Assembly (NCBI RefSeq): GCF_014841215.1
Contig: NZ_JACYTR010000008.1
Span: 110,658 to 174,657, forward strand
Origin: Pseudomarimonas arenosa
GTDB lineage: Bacteria; Pseudomonadota; Gammaproteobacteria; Xanthomonadales; Xanthomonadaceae
Length of the DNA stretch: 64,000 nucleotides
Direction: 5' to 3'
A model generated the notes under the pieces. It made no database searches, was not told the DNA's origin, and saw only the letters and a list, made by a program, of their open reading frames with translations. The position numbers and the translations under genes were made by a program. This document shows, in pieces, positions 51,066 through 60,374 of this stretch. Position 1 is the stretch's first letter. Every line of letters starts with the position of its first letter.

Positions 51066-51986
51066 ATGCCTCGAGCGACCGTCGGCACGATCGAACTGGA
51101 CTACGCCTGCTTCGGCCCGGAAGACGGGCCGCCCCTGCTGTTGATCATGGGCCTGTCGATGCAGCGCACGGCCTGGCCGGAATCGCTGCTGCACGCCCTG
51201 GTTGAGCACGGCCTGCGGGTAATCACCTTTGACAACCGTGACATCGGTCTTAGCACACGCTTTCATGGTGTGCCGGCGCCAAGCATGCTGCGGGTGGCTG
51301 CCGCACGGCTGGCCCGGCGCAGCCCGCAACTGCCCTACTCGCTCGCCGATCTGGCCGACGATGCCGCCGGCTTGCTGACGCATCTTGCTATCGAGCAAGC
51401 GCATGTGGTGGGAATTTCGATGGGCGGCATGATCGCCCAGCACATGGCGCTGCGGCATCCACAGCGGCTGGGCAGCCTGAGCTTGCTTGCCAGCAGCAGC
51501 GGACGCATCGGCCTTCCCTTGCCGCGCTTGGCCGTACTTCGGCTGATGAACACCCGCCCGGTGGGCGGCGATGAAGCGGCGGCAGTCGACTACATCGACC
51601 GTTTGTTCAGTGTGCTGGCAGGCCCTGGTTGGCCAAGCTCGCCCGAGACCCGACGCATGCGCGCGCTCGATGGCGTTCGACGGGCGCCCACGGGACGCAG
51701 CAGCGAGCGCCAGCTGGCAGCCATCCTGGCTGATGGCCGCGCCCATCGATTGAAAGAGATAAGCGCGCCGACCTTGGTGTTGCACGGCACTGCAGACCCG
51801 ATGCTACCGCCCGCTCATGGCCGCGACCTGGCCAAGCGCATCCATGGCGCGCGCTACATCGAAATCCCCGGATGGGGGCATGACCTGCCCGATGGCTTGA
51901 TGCCGGAGATGGCGGCCAAATTGGCTGAGCATGTGCGCAAGGCTCTGCCGAACGCGGGACGACCATCGTTCCAGCGTTCGGTGTAG
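51066..51986 (+). CDS. Alpha/beta-fold hydrolase
   Basis: This 306-residue protein has the usual parts of an alpha/beta hydrolase. The oxyanion region is LLLIMGLSMQRTAW, and the nucleophile elbow GISMGG is near residues 117-122. The acid is in TLVLHGTADPMLPPAHG and the catalytic His in IPGWGHDLPDGL. FDNRDIGLSTRF is typical of the 3-oxoadipate-enol-lactonase / aclacinomycin-methylesterase-like branch. The substrate is unknown. No signal peptide. Confidence 0.9.
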   Translation: MPRATVGTIELDYACFGPEDGPPLLLIMGLSMQRTAWPESLLHALVEHGLRVITFDNRDIGLSTRFHGVPAPSMLRVAAARLARRSPQLPYSLADLADDAAGLLTHLAIEQAHVVGISMGGMIAQHMALRHPQRLGSLSLLASSSGRIGLPLPRLAVLRLMNTRPVGGDEAAAVDYIDRLFSVLAGPGWPSSPETRRMRALDGVRRAPTGRSSERQLAAILADGRAHRLKEISAPTLVLHGTADPMLPPAHGRDLAKRIHGARYIEIPGWGHDLPDGLMPEMAAKLAEHVRKALPNAGRPSFQRSV

Positions 51987-52146
51987 GGCGCGATCTTCAT
52001 GCCGATAGAACCTCAAACGAACCCAAAGACGTATACCAACCTGCACACCGAAGATACGGCGAAAGCTCGATCCACGCCTGTGCGCTTCGACGCTTCCCCG
52101 CCTTCGAGTGCTATACCTGTACACCGCCATCCGACCATGCAACGCC

Positions 52147-52929
52147 ATGAGCCACGAAATCATCCCGATCGGAGACAACTTCTGGAACGTTCGCGGCCGC
52201 TTCCGGCTCGGTGGAGTGGTCGATATCGGCACGCATTGCTCGCTGATTCGACGGCAGAACGGCAAGTTTCTGTTTCTCGACGCCTATACGCTCACCGACT
52301 CACAAGCCGAACACGTGGATGCACTGACCGGCGGCCGCAATCGGATCGAAGCCGTGCTCAATCTTCATCCCTTTCATACCGTACACGTGACCGCGATGCA
52401 TCAGCGCTACCCCAAAGCCAAGCTTTACGGCACCCAACGGCATGTGGAGAAGTTGCCGGAACTGCCGTGGCAGACGCTGCGTACCGAAGACGCCAGGCTG
52501 CACAAGAAATTCGCCAGCGACCTGGAATTCTCGGTGCCCAAGGGCGTGGACTTCGTCTCGGCCAATGAAAACGTGCATTTTTCATCCGTACTCGCCCTGC
52601 ACACGGCGACACAGACCATCCATGTCGATGACACGCTGATCTACGCTCGACTGCCACTACCTATCCGCCTGCTCGGCGCGCCCGATCTGCTCAGCTTTCA
52701 TCCCACCCTGGGCACTGCCCTGTCAACGCAGGCCGGCGCTGCGCAAGCGTTTTCATCCTGGGCGAAGGCCCTGGCCAAAGATTGGAAACACGCGCGGAAC
52801 CTCTGCGCCGCCCACACCTCGGTGTTGGCCGCAGCCGACAATCGCGGCGATTCGATCGCACAGCGAATCAAGAAAGCGCTGAGCAATGTATCTGGCACCC
52901 TTCATGCGCACAAGCGGAAGTACGGATAG
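52147..52929 (+). CDS. Metallo-beta-lactamase-like hydrolase, uncertain function
   Basis: The 260-residue protein begins MSHEIIPIGDNFWNVRGRF; the open frame extends to 52108 but lacks support there. GGVVDIGTHCSLIRRQNGKFLFLDAYTLTDSQ, VLNLHPFHTVHVTAMHQRYPKAKLYGTQRH and QTIHVDDTLIY look like a metallo-beta-lactamase fold with a changed metal motif (HPFHTVH instead of HxHxDH). This resembles DUF4336-type proteins. No signal peptide or neighbour gives the role. Confidence 0.65.
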   Translation: MSHEIIPIGDNFWNVRGRFRLGGVVDIGTHCSLIRRQNGKFLFLDAYTLTDSQAEHVDALTGGRNRIEAVLNLHPFHTVHVTAMHQRYPKAKLYGTQRHVEKLPELPWQTLRTEDARLHKKFASDLEFSVPKGVDFVSANENVHFSSVLALHTATQTIHVDDTLIYARLPLPIRLLGAPDLLSFHPTLGTALSTQAGAAQAFSSWAKALAKDWKHARNLCAAHTSVLAAADNRGDSIAQRIKKALSNVSGTLHAHKRKYG

Positions 52930-53198
52930 AGCTGTCGAGGTCGGTCGAACGGAGGTAGTCGGCGCCGTGATACACGAGGTCAACCAACACCGCCGAACGG
53001 CCGTGTTCTGGCTCACCACTGACGGCTTCTCGACTAGTTTGCGCCTCCGACAAGTCCCACTTATCACCGTGATTCCGCATGAGATAGAGGTCAACAAAGC
53101 AGAGGTTTCGTCAAGTGAATTACTTCACTTTCACTTCGCGTGAAAGGGCATCAGACAAGAATGTGCCTTTCGTTGTCGGCTAGGTGCAGGGTTTGGCA

Positions 53199-53227
53199 AC
53201 GGCCCGCGTCATGCTGAGGCGGGCCGT
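53199..53227 (-). terminator. Hairpin after the glycine-rich protein gene
   Basis: A perfect 9-bp stem ACGGCCCGC / GCGGGCCGT with an 11-base loop lies 17 bases after the stop of the minus-strand gene. No T-run follows. The rest of the 314-base gap 52930-53243 has two more small inverted repeats (AGTGAA-TTAC-TTCACT and TTTCAC-TTCGC-GTGAAA near 53115-53145) and no convincing gene. Confidence 0.45.
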
Positions 53228-53243
53228 CGCTGAAACAGACAGT

Positions 53244-55808
53244 TCAACCATCATTGCCGTTGTTACCCGGTATTGCTGAGCCAGCTCCGGAGACAAAAGC
53301 CGTGCCGCCTGGGCCGCCTGAGCCGCCGATGGGCCCGCCATCGCCTCCGTCGCCGCCGAATGCGTTGCCGTTGCCATTCACTTGCGCGTTACCGCCTGCT
53401 CCTCCGTCACCGCCATTGTTGCCATTGCAAGCGCCACCGGTGCCGCCTGATCCAGCTGTGGCATTGTTGTTGCCGATAACGATTGCGTCACCTCCGGCAC
53501 CTCCGTTGCCTCCAGCGCCTGCAAAGGCGTTGCCGCCGTCGCCGCCGGGGCCGCCGAGTGCTGCGGCGGCGTCGCCGGTCAGGCTTGAGTTTCCGCCGGC
53601 GCCGCCAGCGCCGCCATCGCCATCGCCGCCGGAGGTGCCGGTTAAGGAGCCAGCCCCGCCGATGCCTCCGATGCCACCGTCTCCACCATTGCCTCCAGGT
53701 CCACCAGCGGGATTTCCTGCGTCGCCATCAGCGCCCGCTCCGCCACTGCCCCCGTTACCGGCATTGCCGCCGTTGCCGCCTACACCCTGAGTTCCGCTGC
53801 CGAATGCAGCTCCACCCGCGCCGCCGATGCCACCGTTGCCGCCAGCCCCGCCATCGTCACCTGCAGCACCAGGCACACTGCCAGCTGCACCGGCGCTGCC
53901 ATCACCACCGACGCCGCCGGCACCGCCATTCCCGCCCTGCCCGTCGAGTCCCGCGCTCGCTCCGGCACCGCCCGCCGCGCCGCCGAGGCCGGCACTGCCA
54001 CCAGCGCCGCCGTTACCGCCGGTGCCACCGAATGGGGAGCCGGCGTCGCCACTGGCTCCATTGCCACCGCGCCCTCCGTTTCCACCTGTGCCGCCTGCAC
54101 CGCCATTACCCGTGGCGCTACCACCCACGCCGCCGTTGCCACCCGCTCCGCCACTGGCGCCGTCCTGCCCCGCGGTGCCAGGGACGAGGCCGTCGGCCCC
54201 ATCGCTGCCGCTGCCGCCGGCGCCACCGATGCCGCCGTTCCCTGCGATGCCGTCGGCGCCCGCCACTGATCCCGAACCACCCAGTCCGCCGACGCCACCA
54301 GCACCGCCGCTACCGCCGGCTGCACCGACCGGATTGCCTGCATCGCCATCGGCGCCCGCACCGCCGTTGCCCCCGTTGCCGGCATCGCCACCGTTGCCTC
54401 CTGCACCTGCGGTTCCCGCGCCAGACGCTGCGCCGCCCGCGCCACCCAGGCCGCCGTCACCGCCTGGGCCGCCGTCTCCTCCCTGCGTGCCCGGCACACT
54501 GCCGTTCGCTCCGTCACTGCCATCTCCGCCAGCACCGCCGGCGCCGCCGTCACCACCATTCGTCTGGGTCACGCCGGTGTTGGTCATCGATCCATCGGCC
54601 GCCAGAGTTACCGAACCAGCAGATCCACCATTGCCGCCGTCGCCCCCCGCTGCCCCTTGCCCCCCGGCACCGCCATCACCGCCCTGTCCTCCTGACACAT
54701 CAATCAGGCCGGTAAATACGAGACTGCCGACTGCCAGAAGGTCGACCTGACCACCCGCCGCCCCTGCACCCCCGTTGCCGCCGGGGATACTTGAGCTGCC
54801 AGCTACACCGTCGACGCCAGCGGCCCCAACGAACCGCAAGCTGCCCGCCAGCACCACGTTACCTGTGCTACGCAGTTGAAACGCGTTGTCGCCGGTGACG
54901 ACCAAATTCGCTCCCGCCTCGAGGGTGAAACCATTGACCACAAGCCGATGCAAACTCGCGTCCCAGGCTGCAGGTACGCCGGGCGGCTGGCCCTGCAGCG
55001 TCAACAAGCCGGAATCGGTGTCAAAGCTATGGCTACCGGCAGTGAGCACCAGATCGCCGCCTGCCACTTCCACCGTTTGCTGTACTCGCGGTGCGGCGCT
55101 GTAGTTGGCGTTACCTGCCTGGTCGGCGTTGATGATGCAGGTGCCCGTGGCAACGAAGCTCACCACCACACCCGCAAGCGAACAGATCGAAGGGGTTTCG
55201 CTGCTGAAGCTGACCACGAGTCCGGAGCTGGCGGTCGCACTCACTGAGTAGGTGCCGCCGCCAACCGAGGCGTTGCTTGGTGGCACCGAGTCAAACGCGA
55301 TGGTCTGCGTGCAAGCAAAGTCCGTGCGACAGCTGCTGCCGTTTGCGAGCGCCAGCGAAGCGACACATTCGTCCACCGGCGAACGACTTGTGCACGCTGC
55401 GGGTGGGATTACCGAAACGATGCGCAACGGCACACCGGAACTATTGGTGTAAGTTGCTTCAGCGGCACTGATCGCAACCGTATCGCCGGCAGGCTGGTTC
55501 AGCTGCACTAACAATGCGGCAACGGCATCCTTGATGTGAAGGCCGCTCATCGCCGCCAAGGCAAGGCCAGTGAAGAGCGCGAGATTGGCAAGCCTCTGTC
55601 TGGCGTGTTGTCGACGCAGTAGCCGATAGCCGATGAACGCGATGACCAAGGCCAAGGGCAATAGCAACAACGATGGAATCGGTATCTGCGTGGGAGGCGG
55701 CAGCACGACTGCCCCAGGCTCGTAGGTCAAGCTACCGGTGGACTGAGCGAATGCAATGGTTGAGGTCGCGCAAGCGAGCAAGCCAGTTGTCCATTTGTGC
55801 CAAAGCAT
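53244..55808 (-). CDS. Glycine-rich surface-type protein with internal membrane/sorting segment
   Basis: This 854-residue protein has a signal peptide (MLWHKWTTGLLACATSTIAFAQ). About 20 residues later comes a hydrophobic segment with a basic end (TQIPIPSLLLLPLALVIAFIGYRLLRRQ), then a second one (LALFTGLALAAMSGL). This placement resembles the midcut-by-XrtH proteins of Gammaproteobacteria, thought to be cut internally by an exosortase; that assignment is inference. Residues about 95-330 form beta-rich domains with cysteines. From about 330 to the end it is GGxGGxGG/GxxGxxG repeat (GGDGGAGGAGGDGSDG), reminiscent of PGRS or collagen-like adhesins. The repeats end without a further anchor. No exosortase gene is in the window. 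Confidence 0.8.
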   Translation of the reverse strand: MLWHKWTTGLLACATSTIAFAQSTGSLTYEPGAVVLPPPTQIPIPSLLLLPLALVIAFIGYRLLRRQHARQRLANLALFTGLALAAMSGLHIKDAVAALLVQLNQPAGDTVAISAAEATYTNSSGVPLRIVSVIPPAACTSRSPVDECVASLALANGSSCRTDFACTQTIAFDSVPPSNASVGGGTYSVSATASSGLVVSFSSETPSICSLAGVVVSFVATGTCIINADQAGNANYSAAPRVQQTVEVAGGDLVLTAGSHSFDTDSGLLTLQGQPPGVPAAWDASLHRLVVNGFTLEAGANLVVTGDNAFQLRSTGNVVLAGSLRFVGAAGVDGVAGSSSIPGGNGGAGAAGGQVDLLAVGSLVFTGLIDVSGGQGGDGGAGGQGAAGGDGGNGGSAGSVTLAADGSMTNTGVTQTNGGDGGAGGAGGDGSDGANGSVPGTQGGDGGPGGDGGLGGAGGAASGAGTAGAGGNGGDAGNGGNGGAGADGDAGNPVGAAGGSGGAGGVGGLGGSGSVAGADGIAGNGGIGGAGGSGSDGADGLVPGTAGQDGASGGAGGNGGVGGSATGNGGAGGTGGNGGRGGNGASGDAGSPFGGTGGNGGAGGSAGLGGAAGGAGASAGLDGQGGNGGAGGVGGDGSAGAAGSVPGAAGDDGGAGGNGGIGGAGGAAFGSGTQGVGGNGGNAGNGGSGGAGADGDAGNPAGGPGGNGGDGGIGGIGGAGSLTGTSGGDGDGGAGGAGGNSSLTGDAAAALGGPGGDGGNAFAGAGGNGGAGGDAIVIGNNNATAGSGGTGGACNGNNGGDGGAGGNAQVNGNGNAFGGDGGDGGPIGGSGGPGGTAFVSGAGSAIPGNNGNDG

Positions 55809-55929
55809 GTGTGCTGCTCCCCAGTGGGCCGGACCTGGCCATTTGCTCTCGGATGGTACACGCCCCTGGTGCTGAACTCACTTGCCCCGATCCGTAGGCT
55901 TCCTCTTCAACAGGCTACTGAAAAACCTC

Positions 55930-56123
55930 CATCCGGGAGCTTTGCAGCGCAACTGTTGGAAGGGCTCACGACAAGCCGGCCGCGGCCGAGCCGCGCCGCA
56001 CCTGCCGTGCACCGTCGCGATCAACAACGTAACTTGTTGATCAGCGTATTCGAGCGAAGATCAACGCAGCCGCGAAGCGGCCAAACCGAGTTCGGACTTA
56101 TCGAGACCTTTCCCGGGAGAGCT
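55930..56123. repeat. Composite repeat, copy C, with an extra 5' module
   Basis: The gap 55809-56149 holds no gene. 55930-56003 (ATCCGGGAGC...GCCGCGCCGCACC) is similar to 63671-63748. It then continues with the composite repeat modules GCACCGTCGCGATCAACAAC...TTGTTGATCAGCGT and CGAGTTCGGAC. The palindrome arms match copies A and D while the centre differs (GTAACT). Confidence 0.78.
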
Positions 56124-56149
56124 GCAGCCTGTGACTGCCGAGGCCGAGC

Positions 56150-58588
56150 CTACCGTTCTGTTGGCGCTTCCCCGGTGGCGGTCGTGGGCAGTTCAAACCA
56201 GAACGTCGAACCCTCTCCTTCAACTGAGTCGAAGCCGATCTCTCCTGCCATTCTTTCGATCAACACACGACTGATAGCCAGGCCCAGTCCAGTGCCGCCG
56301 ATGCGCCTCGTATCTGAACCATCGGCTTGCGCGAAGCGTCCGAAGATTCGATTGCGAAACTGCGCAGGGATGCCGGGGCCATGATCACGAATCGATACGC
56401 GAACTCGGCTTTCCTTGTGCACTACGTTGACTTCCACCTGTCCGCCTGCGGGTGAAAACTTGACCGCATTGGAGAGGAGGTTCGATAACACCTGTTGCAG
56501 GCGCAGCGGGTCAGCCGAAATGAAGCACGCAGGACAGTCGTTCAGAACCAGGCGTACGTCTCGTGCCTCAGCGAAATGCGCATTGCTGGCCAGGGCCTCG
56601 TTGATCACTGCCGCGATGGGGAGAACGGACATCTCAAAACGCATCTGCCCGGCCTCCAGTTTCTCCATGTCGAGCAGATCGTTGATCAGGTGGCCCAGCC
56701 GTTTGGCATTGTTTCGGGCAACCTCCAGTAGCCCCAGCGCCGAAGCGGGCACCTCGCCACATGCGCCGCCCAGCACAAGCCCGAGTGCGCCGATGATGGA
56801 GGTGAGCGGCGTTCTAAGTTCGTGACTGACAGTCGATACGAACTGACTTTTGAGCTGCTCAACCTGTTTGGCCTCGGTGATGTCCAGTGACACGCCCAGC
56901 AAATACTTCACCGTTCCCTCGTTGTTGCTCAGGCCAATCTTCTTGGTGTGCAGCCAACGGGTTTCGCCGTGAGCGGTCCGAATCGGCTCCTCACCGATAT
57001 CATGAACTCCAGGTGTTTCCAGAACCGCTCGATCCTTCGCTGTGAACGCATCTGCCTGTTCAGGTGGAAAGAAGTCGTAGTCGTTCTTGCCCAGGAACTG
57101 CTCGCGCGTGTAGCCCAGCAGCTCTTCCCCGGCGCGATTGAACAACTCGAATCGCAGATCCTCGGCCCGCTTCATGAACACCATGGCGGGCATGTGATCC
57201 ACAATCGACTCCATCAGCTGGCGTGAGTCCAGCAGCGCCAGCTCGGCGGTCTTGCTGTCAGAGACGTTGCGTCCCGTGCCAAAGGCGGTGCCATCAGCGC
57301 GGGGCACGAAGCGCCAGGCAACCCAGATGTAGTGGCCAGCCGCATGTCGGAGGCGATGTTCCAGGCCTGCGATCGCGCTGCCTTGCGCTAGAGTCGCCAG
57401 TTGCGCCTGGGTGGCGGCAACATCGCCTGGGTGAACCAGCTCGATAAGTGGTCGCTTCAGAAGGGTCGACTCCGCATAGCCCAGCATTCTGCCGAACGCA
57501 TGATTGGCACGACGAAAGCGGCCATCTTCCCTCAGCACGCAAAGCAAGTCATAACTCAACTCGAACAGGTGTCGCAGGTCGTCCTCGGCTTCGTGCAAGG
57601 CGGAAATGTCCTGTATCGTTCCGCTGATGCTGGCCACTTTGTGATCTGAGTCAGTCCGATCGGGACGGCCGAGTGATCGCACCCAGATGGTACGCCCGCT
57701 GGCGGTGTTCAAGGGCAACACAAGATCGAATGGCGTTCCGGAGGAGAGGCAGGCCGTCACTGCTTCGCGAATGCTTTCCCGTGCTTCGTCGGCGTAGAAA
57801 TCGATCGCTGCATCGAGGGTCGGCTCGAAGTCCTCCGAAACTTCGTGGATGCGCCGTGTCTGTCGAGTCCAATGCAAGGCGCGCGTGGCGGCTTCGAGTC
57901 GCCAGCCGCCGATCTTTGCGATCTCGCCCACTTGCCCCAGCAAATCGTCCGAGCGCGTCAGCACCTGCTCGCGCTCTGCGATTTCGCGATGCAGTTTGAA
58001 GCCGTCAATCAGTAGTCGATGACTGCGCCCGCCGCTCAGCGTCACGACCCCCAGGAATACCAGCAAGGTGCCTGACATGGGTAGCGCCAAGTCGCCCGAG
58101 TCGGCTGCGAAGCGAATGATCAGCGGCAGCAGAGCAGTCCATGCCAAGGCCAGCTGCGACCAGCGATCAGCCGCCAGCACGTACACCGAGCCCGCCGTAA
58201 TCGAGCTCAAGGCCAAGGTCAGAATGCACTGCCGCGGCAGGTCGTCTTGCACCCACAGCACAACGGCACTCGATCCGAACACCAGGCCGGCCAGAAAGGT
58301 CGAAATGCGCAGGTACCAGAGCTGTGAGCTTACCTCCCCGTGCTTGTGGGCACGAAGGCCAAATGCTCGCCACAGGGCAAAGCGAGCCAGCGCCACGACC
58401 AGCGCCGCCGCTCCCCACGCGGCAAGCCAGGGATGCGGCACGGCACCGAAATGCACCGCGATGACAAACGCGGCCAGGATCAGATTGCCGGCGATTGCAA
58501 TCGGTAGTGCTTCGAACAGGGTCGCGAGCTGCTCTGCTCGCCAAGCATGATCAGCGTCTTTGGATGCGTCCTTCCAGGTGAGCTTCAT
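56150..58588 (-). CDS. PAS-domain sensor histidine kinase
   Basis: This 812-residue protein starts MKLTWKDASKDADHAW at an ATG; a longer TTG frame to 58648 is less likely. Six membrane helices fill residues 30-205 (LPIAIAGNLILAAFVIAVHFG, STFLAGLVFGSSAVVLWV and others), an MASE-like sensor. Three PAS domains follow (IGGWRLEAATRALHWT; LSYDLLCVLREDGRFRRANHAFGRMLGY; DLRFELFNRAGEELLGYTREQFLGKNDYDFF). The kinase core has SHELRTPLTSIIG and an ATPase domain with NLLSNAVKFSPAGG, DHGPGIP and GGTGLGLAISRVL. There is no receiver domain and no adjacent regulator gene, so the partner is elsewhere. The dangling upstream promoter region is 58589-58690. Confidence 0.93.
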   Translation of the reverse strand: MKLTWKDASKDADHAWRAEQLATLFEALPIAIAGNLILAAFVIAVHFGAVPHPWLAAWGAAALVVALARFALWRAFGLRAHKHGEVSSQLWYLRISTFLAGLVFGSSAVVLWVQDDLPRQCILTLALSSITAGSVYVLAADRWSQLALAWTALLPLIIRFAADSGDLALPMSGTLLVFLGVVTLSGGRSHRLLIDGFKLHREIAEREQVLTRSDDLLGQVGEIAKIGGWRLEAATRALHWTRQTRRIHEVSEDFEPTLDAAIDFYADEARESIREAVTACLSSGTPFDLVLPLNTASGRTIWVRSLGRPDRTDSDHKVASISGTIQDISALHEAEDDLRHLFELSYDLLCVLREDGRFRRANHAFGRMLGYAESTLLKRPLIELVHPGDVAATQAQLATLAQGSAIAGLEHRLRHAAGHYIWVAWRFVPRADGTAFGTGRNVSDSKTAELALLDSRQLMESIVDHMPAMVFMKRAEDLRFELFNRAGEELLGYTREQFLGKNDYDFFPPEQADAFTAKDRAVLETPGVHDIGEEPIRTAHGETRWLHTKKIGLSNNEGTVKYLLGVSLDITEAKQVEQLKSQFVSTVSHELRTPLTSIIGALGLVLGGACGEVPASALGLLEVARNNAKRLGHLINDLLDMEKLEAGQMRFEMSVLPIAAVINEALASNAHFAEARDVRLVLNDCPACFISADPLRLQQVLSNLLSNAVKFSPAGGQVEVNVVHKESRVRVSIRDHGPGIPAQFRNRIFGRFAQADGSDTRRIGGTGLGLAISRVLIERMAGEIGFDSVEGEGSTFWFELPTTATGEAPTER

Positions 58589-58694
58589 GAGGCGAGGAAC
58601 GTGATCCTTCTGGTCGCTACGATTGTAAACCCCATTTCGCCGCGTCAATGATTACTTGGCAACTTCGGGTTTGAACGTCCTGTTCAACTTCAAT

Positions 58695-58816
58695 GCCCCG
58701 TGCACCGTCGCGATCAACAACATGAGTTGTTGATCAGCGTGAGCCGAGTCCGGACCTGTGCCGGACTCGGCGCGTCTGAGTAAGTCCAGGATGGACTTAT
58801 TCAGACCTTCCCTAGG
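58695..58816. repeat. Composite multi-hairpin repeat, copy D
   Basis: This copy has the same orientation as copy A: GCACCGTCGC, then GATCAACAAC-ATGA-GTTGTTGATC (58712-58735), then GCCGAGTCCGG...CCGGACTCGGC (about 58743-58771) and GTCTGAGTAAGTCC...GGACTTATTCAGAC (about 58774-58805). The rest of the gap to 59104 shows no gene or clear signal beyond the promoter region of the next gene. Confidence 0.85.
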
Positions 58817-59104
58817 TGAACCTGCAACTAGCCCAGGAACGCGCGCCTGCGGTCTAGCAGTTCATCCATGAACTGCTTTATTGAACCAGCCAATTCAAGG
58901 ATCAGTTGCCCGATTCAATATTCACTGGCGCTGCGCTGTCGAGCCGGCCGATTCGATCAGCGCTGGTCAGGTTGTTCCTTCGGCTGCGCTATCCTGCGCG
59001 CAGTACATGCTGGAAGCGCCCAGTCTTTCTCACGCTGGCCTTCTCATCCGAATCGAGAATCCCTCATACTTGCGGTCGAATGAGCCCGTGCAGGAGCTGA
59101 GAAT

Positions 59105-59881
59105 ATGGCCGCCCCCCGACCGCGATCGCCCGCTGCAAAGCGTCCTCAGCTCGGGCTGGATGAGGTGATGGCGGCGCTGGAGGCGGCCGGTTCCGAGCAG
59201 ACGCGCAAGACCTATGCGCGTCACGGCGTCACCATTCCGATGTTTGGCGTCAGCTTCGCCACTCTGAAATCGCTTTACAAGCGCATCAAGGTCGACCACC
59301 CGCTGGCGCTGGCACTGTGGGATAGCGGCAACTTCGATGCCCGCAACCTTGCTGTTAAGGTGGTCGACCCCGCACAGCTGTCGCGAGCCGAACTCGATCG
59401 CTGGTCACAAGATCCCAGCGCACGAATGTGCAGCAGCTATGTCGCTCAGGTGGCCGCCGAAAGCCCGCACTCGCCGGCCTGCGTCGAACCCTGGCTGGCG
59501 TCGGCCAGTGAACAGCAGCAGGTGATCGGCTGGAAGCTGGTGGGCCGCCTGGCGATGCTCAACGAGGCCCTGGATGACAGCTGGTTTCTCGCCCACCTGC
59601 AAACGATAGAGCGCGACATCCACACCGCGCCCAATGCGATTCGCGAAGCGATGAACCTCAGCCTGATCGAAATCGGCTGCCGCAACCCAGAGCTACGCCA
59701 ATCCGCCAGCGCCGCCGCCCAACGCATTGGCACGGTGCAGGTCGATCACGGCGATACCGCCTGTAAAACCCCCGATGCCCTCGCCTACATCGACAAGGCC
59801 TGGGGGCATGCCGTCGCCAAGCACGCCGCCAGCCCCGCCGCTCAGGAGCGTGCGCGGGAATCAATGCGAACGCGGTGTTAG
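59105..59881 (+). CDS. AlkD-like DNA alkylation repair protein (HEAT-like)
   Basis: This 258-residue, mostly helical protein belongs to the DNA alkylation repair (AlkD) family, HEAT-like glycosylases for N3- and N7-alkylpurines. Visible are the N-terminal LDEVMAALEAAGSEQTRKTYARHG, FGVSFATLKSLYKRIKVDHPLALALWDSGNFDARNLAVKVVD, and VIGWKLVGRLAMLNEALDDSWF. AGGAG lies 8 bases upstream. Catalytic residues of AlkD (Trp and Asp in the cleft) cannot be assigned with confidence; W126-type positions may differ. The following small secreted protein begins 7 bases later. Confidence 0.85.
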   Translation: MAAPRPRSPAAKRPQLGLDEVMAALEAAGSEQTRKTYARHGVTIPMFGVSFATLKSLYKRIKVDHPLALALWDSGNFDARNLAVKVVDPAQLSRAELDRWSQDPSARMCSSYVAQVAAESPHSPACVEPWLASASEQQQVIGWKLVGRLAMLNEALDDSWFLAHLQTIERDIHTAPNAIREAMNLSLIEIGCRNPELRQSASAAAQRIGTVQVDHGDTACKTPDALAYIDKAWGHAVAKHAASPAAQERARESMRTRC

Positions 59882-59888
59882 AGCGCGC

Positions 59889-60374
59889 GTGGAAAGGCTT
59901 TTCGCATTCTTCTGGCTATTGATCGGGTCTCCGCTCGCTGCGGCATGCATTCTCGTCGAGTCCCCTCCGTTCAAAGTCTCTAGTTCTGTTGGGTCCGGGC
60001 AGGAACTTCCGGTTGTTCTGGAGCTGATGGAGAAGAGCTTCATTCCGTTCGTTGGAGGCGGTACCAGTTGTGATGGGGCTGGCTCTCTGGAGCTTCGACT
60101 TCGTATCGTTTGGCCTGAGGGCACAAACCCTGAGGCGATCGGGTTTCTTGTGCAGGCGGTTTCCGGCGTGGTCGACCCGGATCTTTTTCCTGCTCATCCG
60201 GTCGCATCCCTGCAAGAAGGCCCGGACGTTACCGTCAAATTGGGTTGGTACTGGGCAACCCCGAGTGCAGATGGCCACTACAACTGGAGAGTTCGGCTTG
60301 TTGCCGTTTCAGCTGATAGTCGCGCGTCTTCCCCACTGGTCGTCTGTCTTTCTACCAGCGGATCTTGCCCGTAG
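59889..60374 (+). CDS. Small secreted protein, unknown function
   Basis: This 161-residue protein starts at GTG (VERLFAFFWLLIGSPLAAACIL), giving a clear signal peptide; the longer frame to 59727 runs through the AlkD gene and is rejected. The mature part has a few cysteines (CILVES, GTSCDGAG, VVCLSTSGSC) and beta-type sequence (VKLGWYWATPSADGHYNWRVRLVAVSAD), perhaps an immunoglobulin-like fold. A lipoprotein box is weak (LAAAC). I do not recognise a family. Confidence 0.65.
   Translation: MERLFAFFWLLIGSPLAAACILVESPPFKVSSSVGSGQELPVVLELMEKSFIPFVGGGTSCDGAGSLELRLRIVWPEGTNPEAIGFLVQAVSGVVDPDLFPAHPVASLQEGPDVTVKLGWYWATPSADGHYNWRVRLVAVSADSRASSPLVVCLSTSGSCP

Noticed and set aside
52886..53143. 85-codon plus-strand frame after the metallo-hydrolase-like gene
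   Set aside because: It starts inside the previous gene in another frame, has no ribosome binding site, and shows no recognisable features.
53254..54750. Plus-strand Pro-rich and Arg-rich frames opposite the glycine repeat
   Set aside because: They are the complements of GGC/GGT-type repeats. The minus frame alone has a signal peptide and structured N-terminal domains.
53254..55000. Possible CRISPR-like periodic repeat
   Set aside because: The periodicity is codon-level glycine repeat, with no constant repeat and variable spacer pattern.
59727..59888. N-terminal extension of the small secreted protein
   Set aside because: It overlaps the AlkD gene in another frame; a good signal peptide begins at the GTG at 59889.
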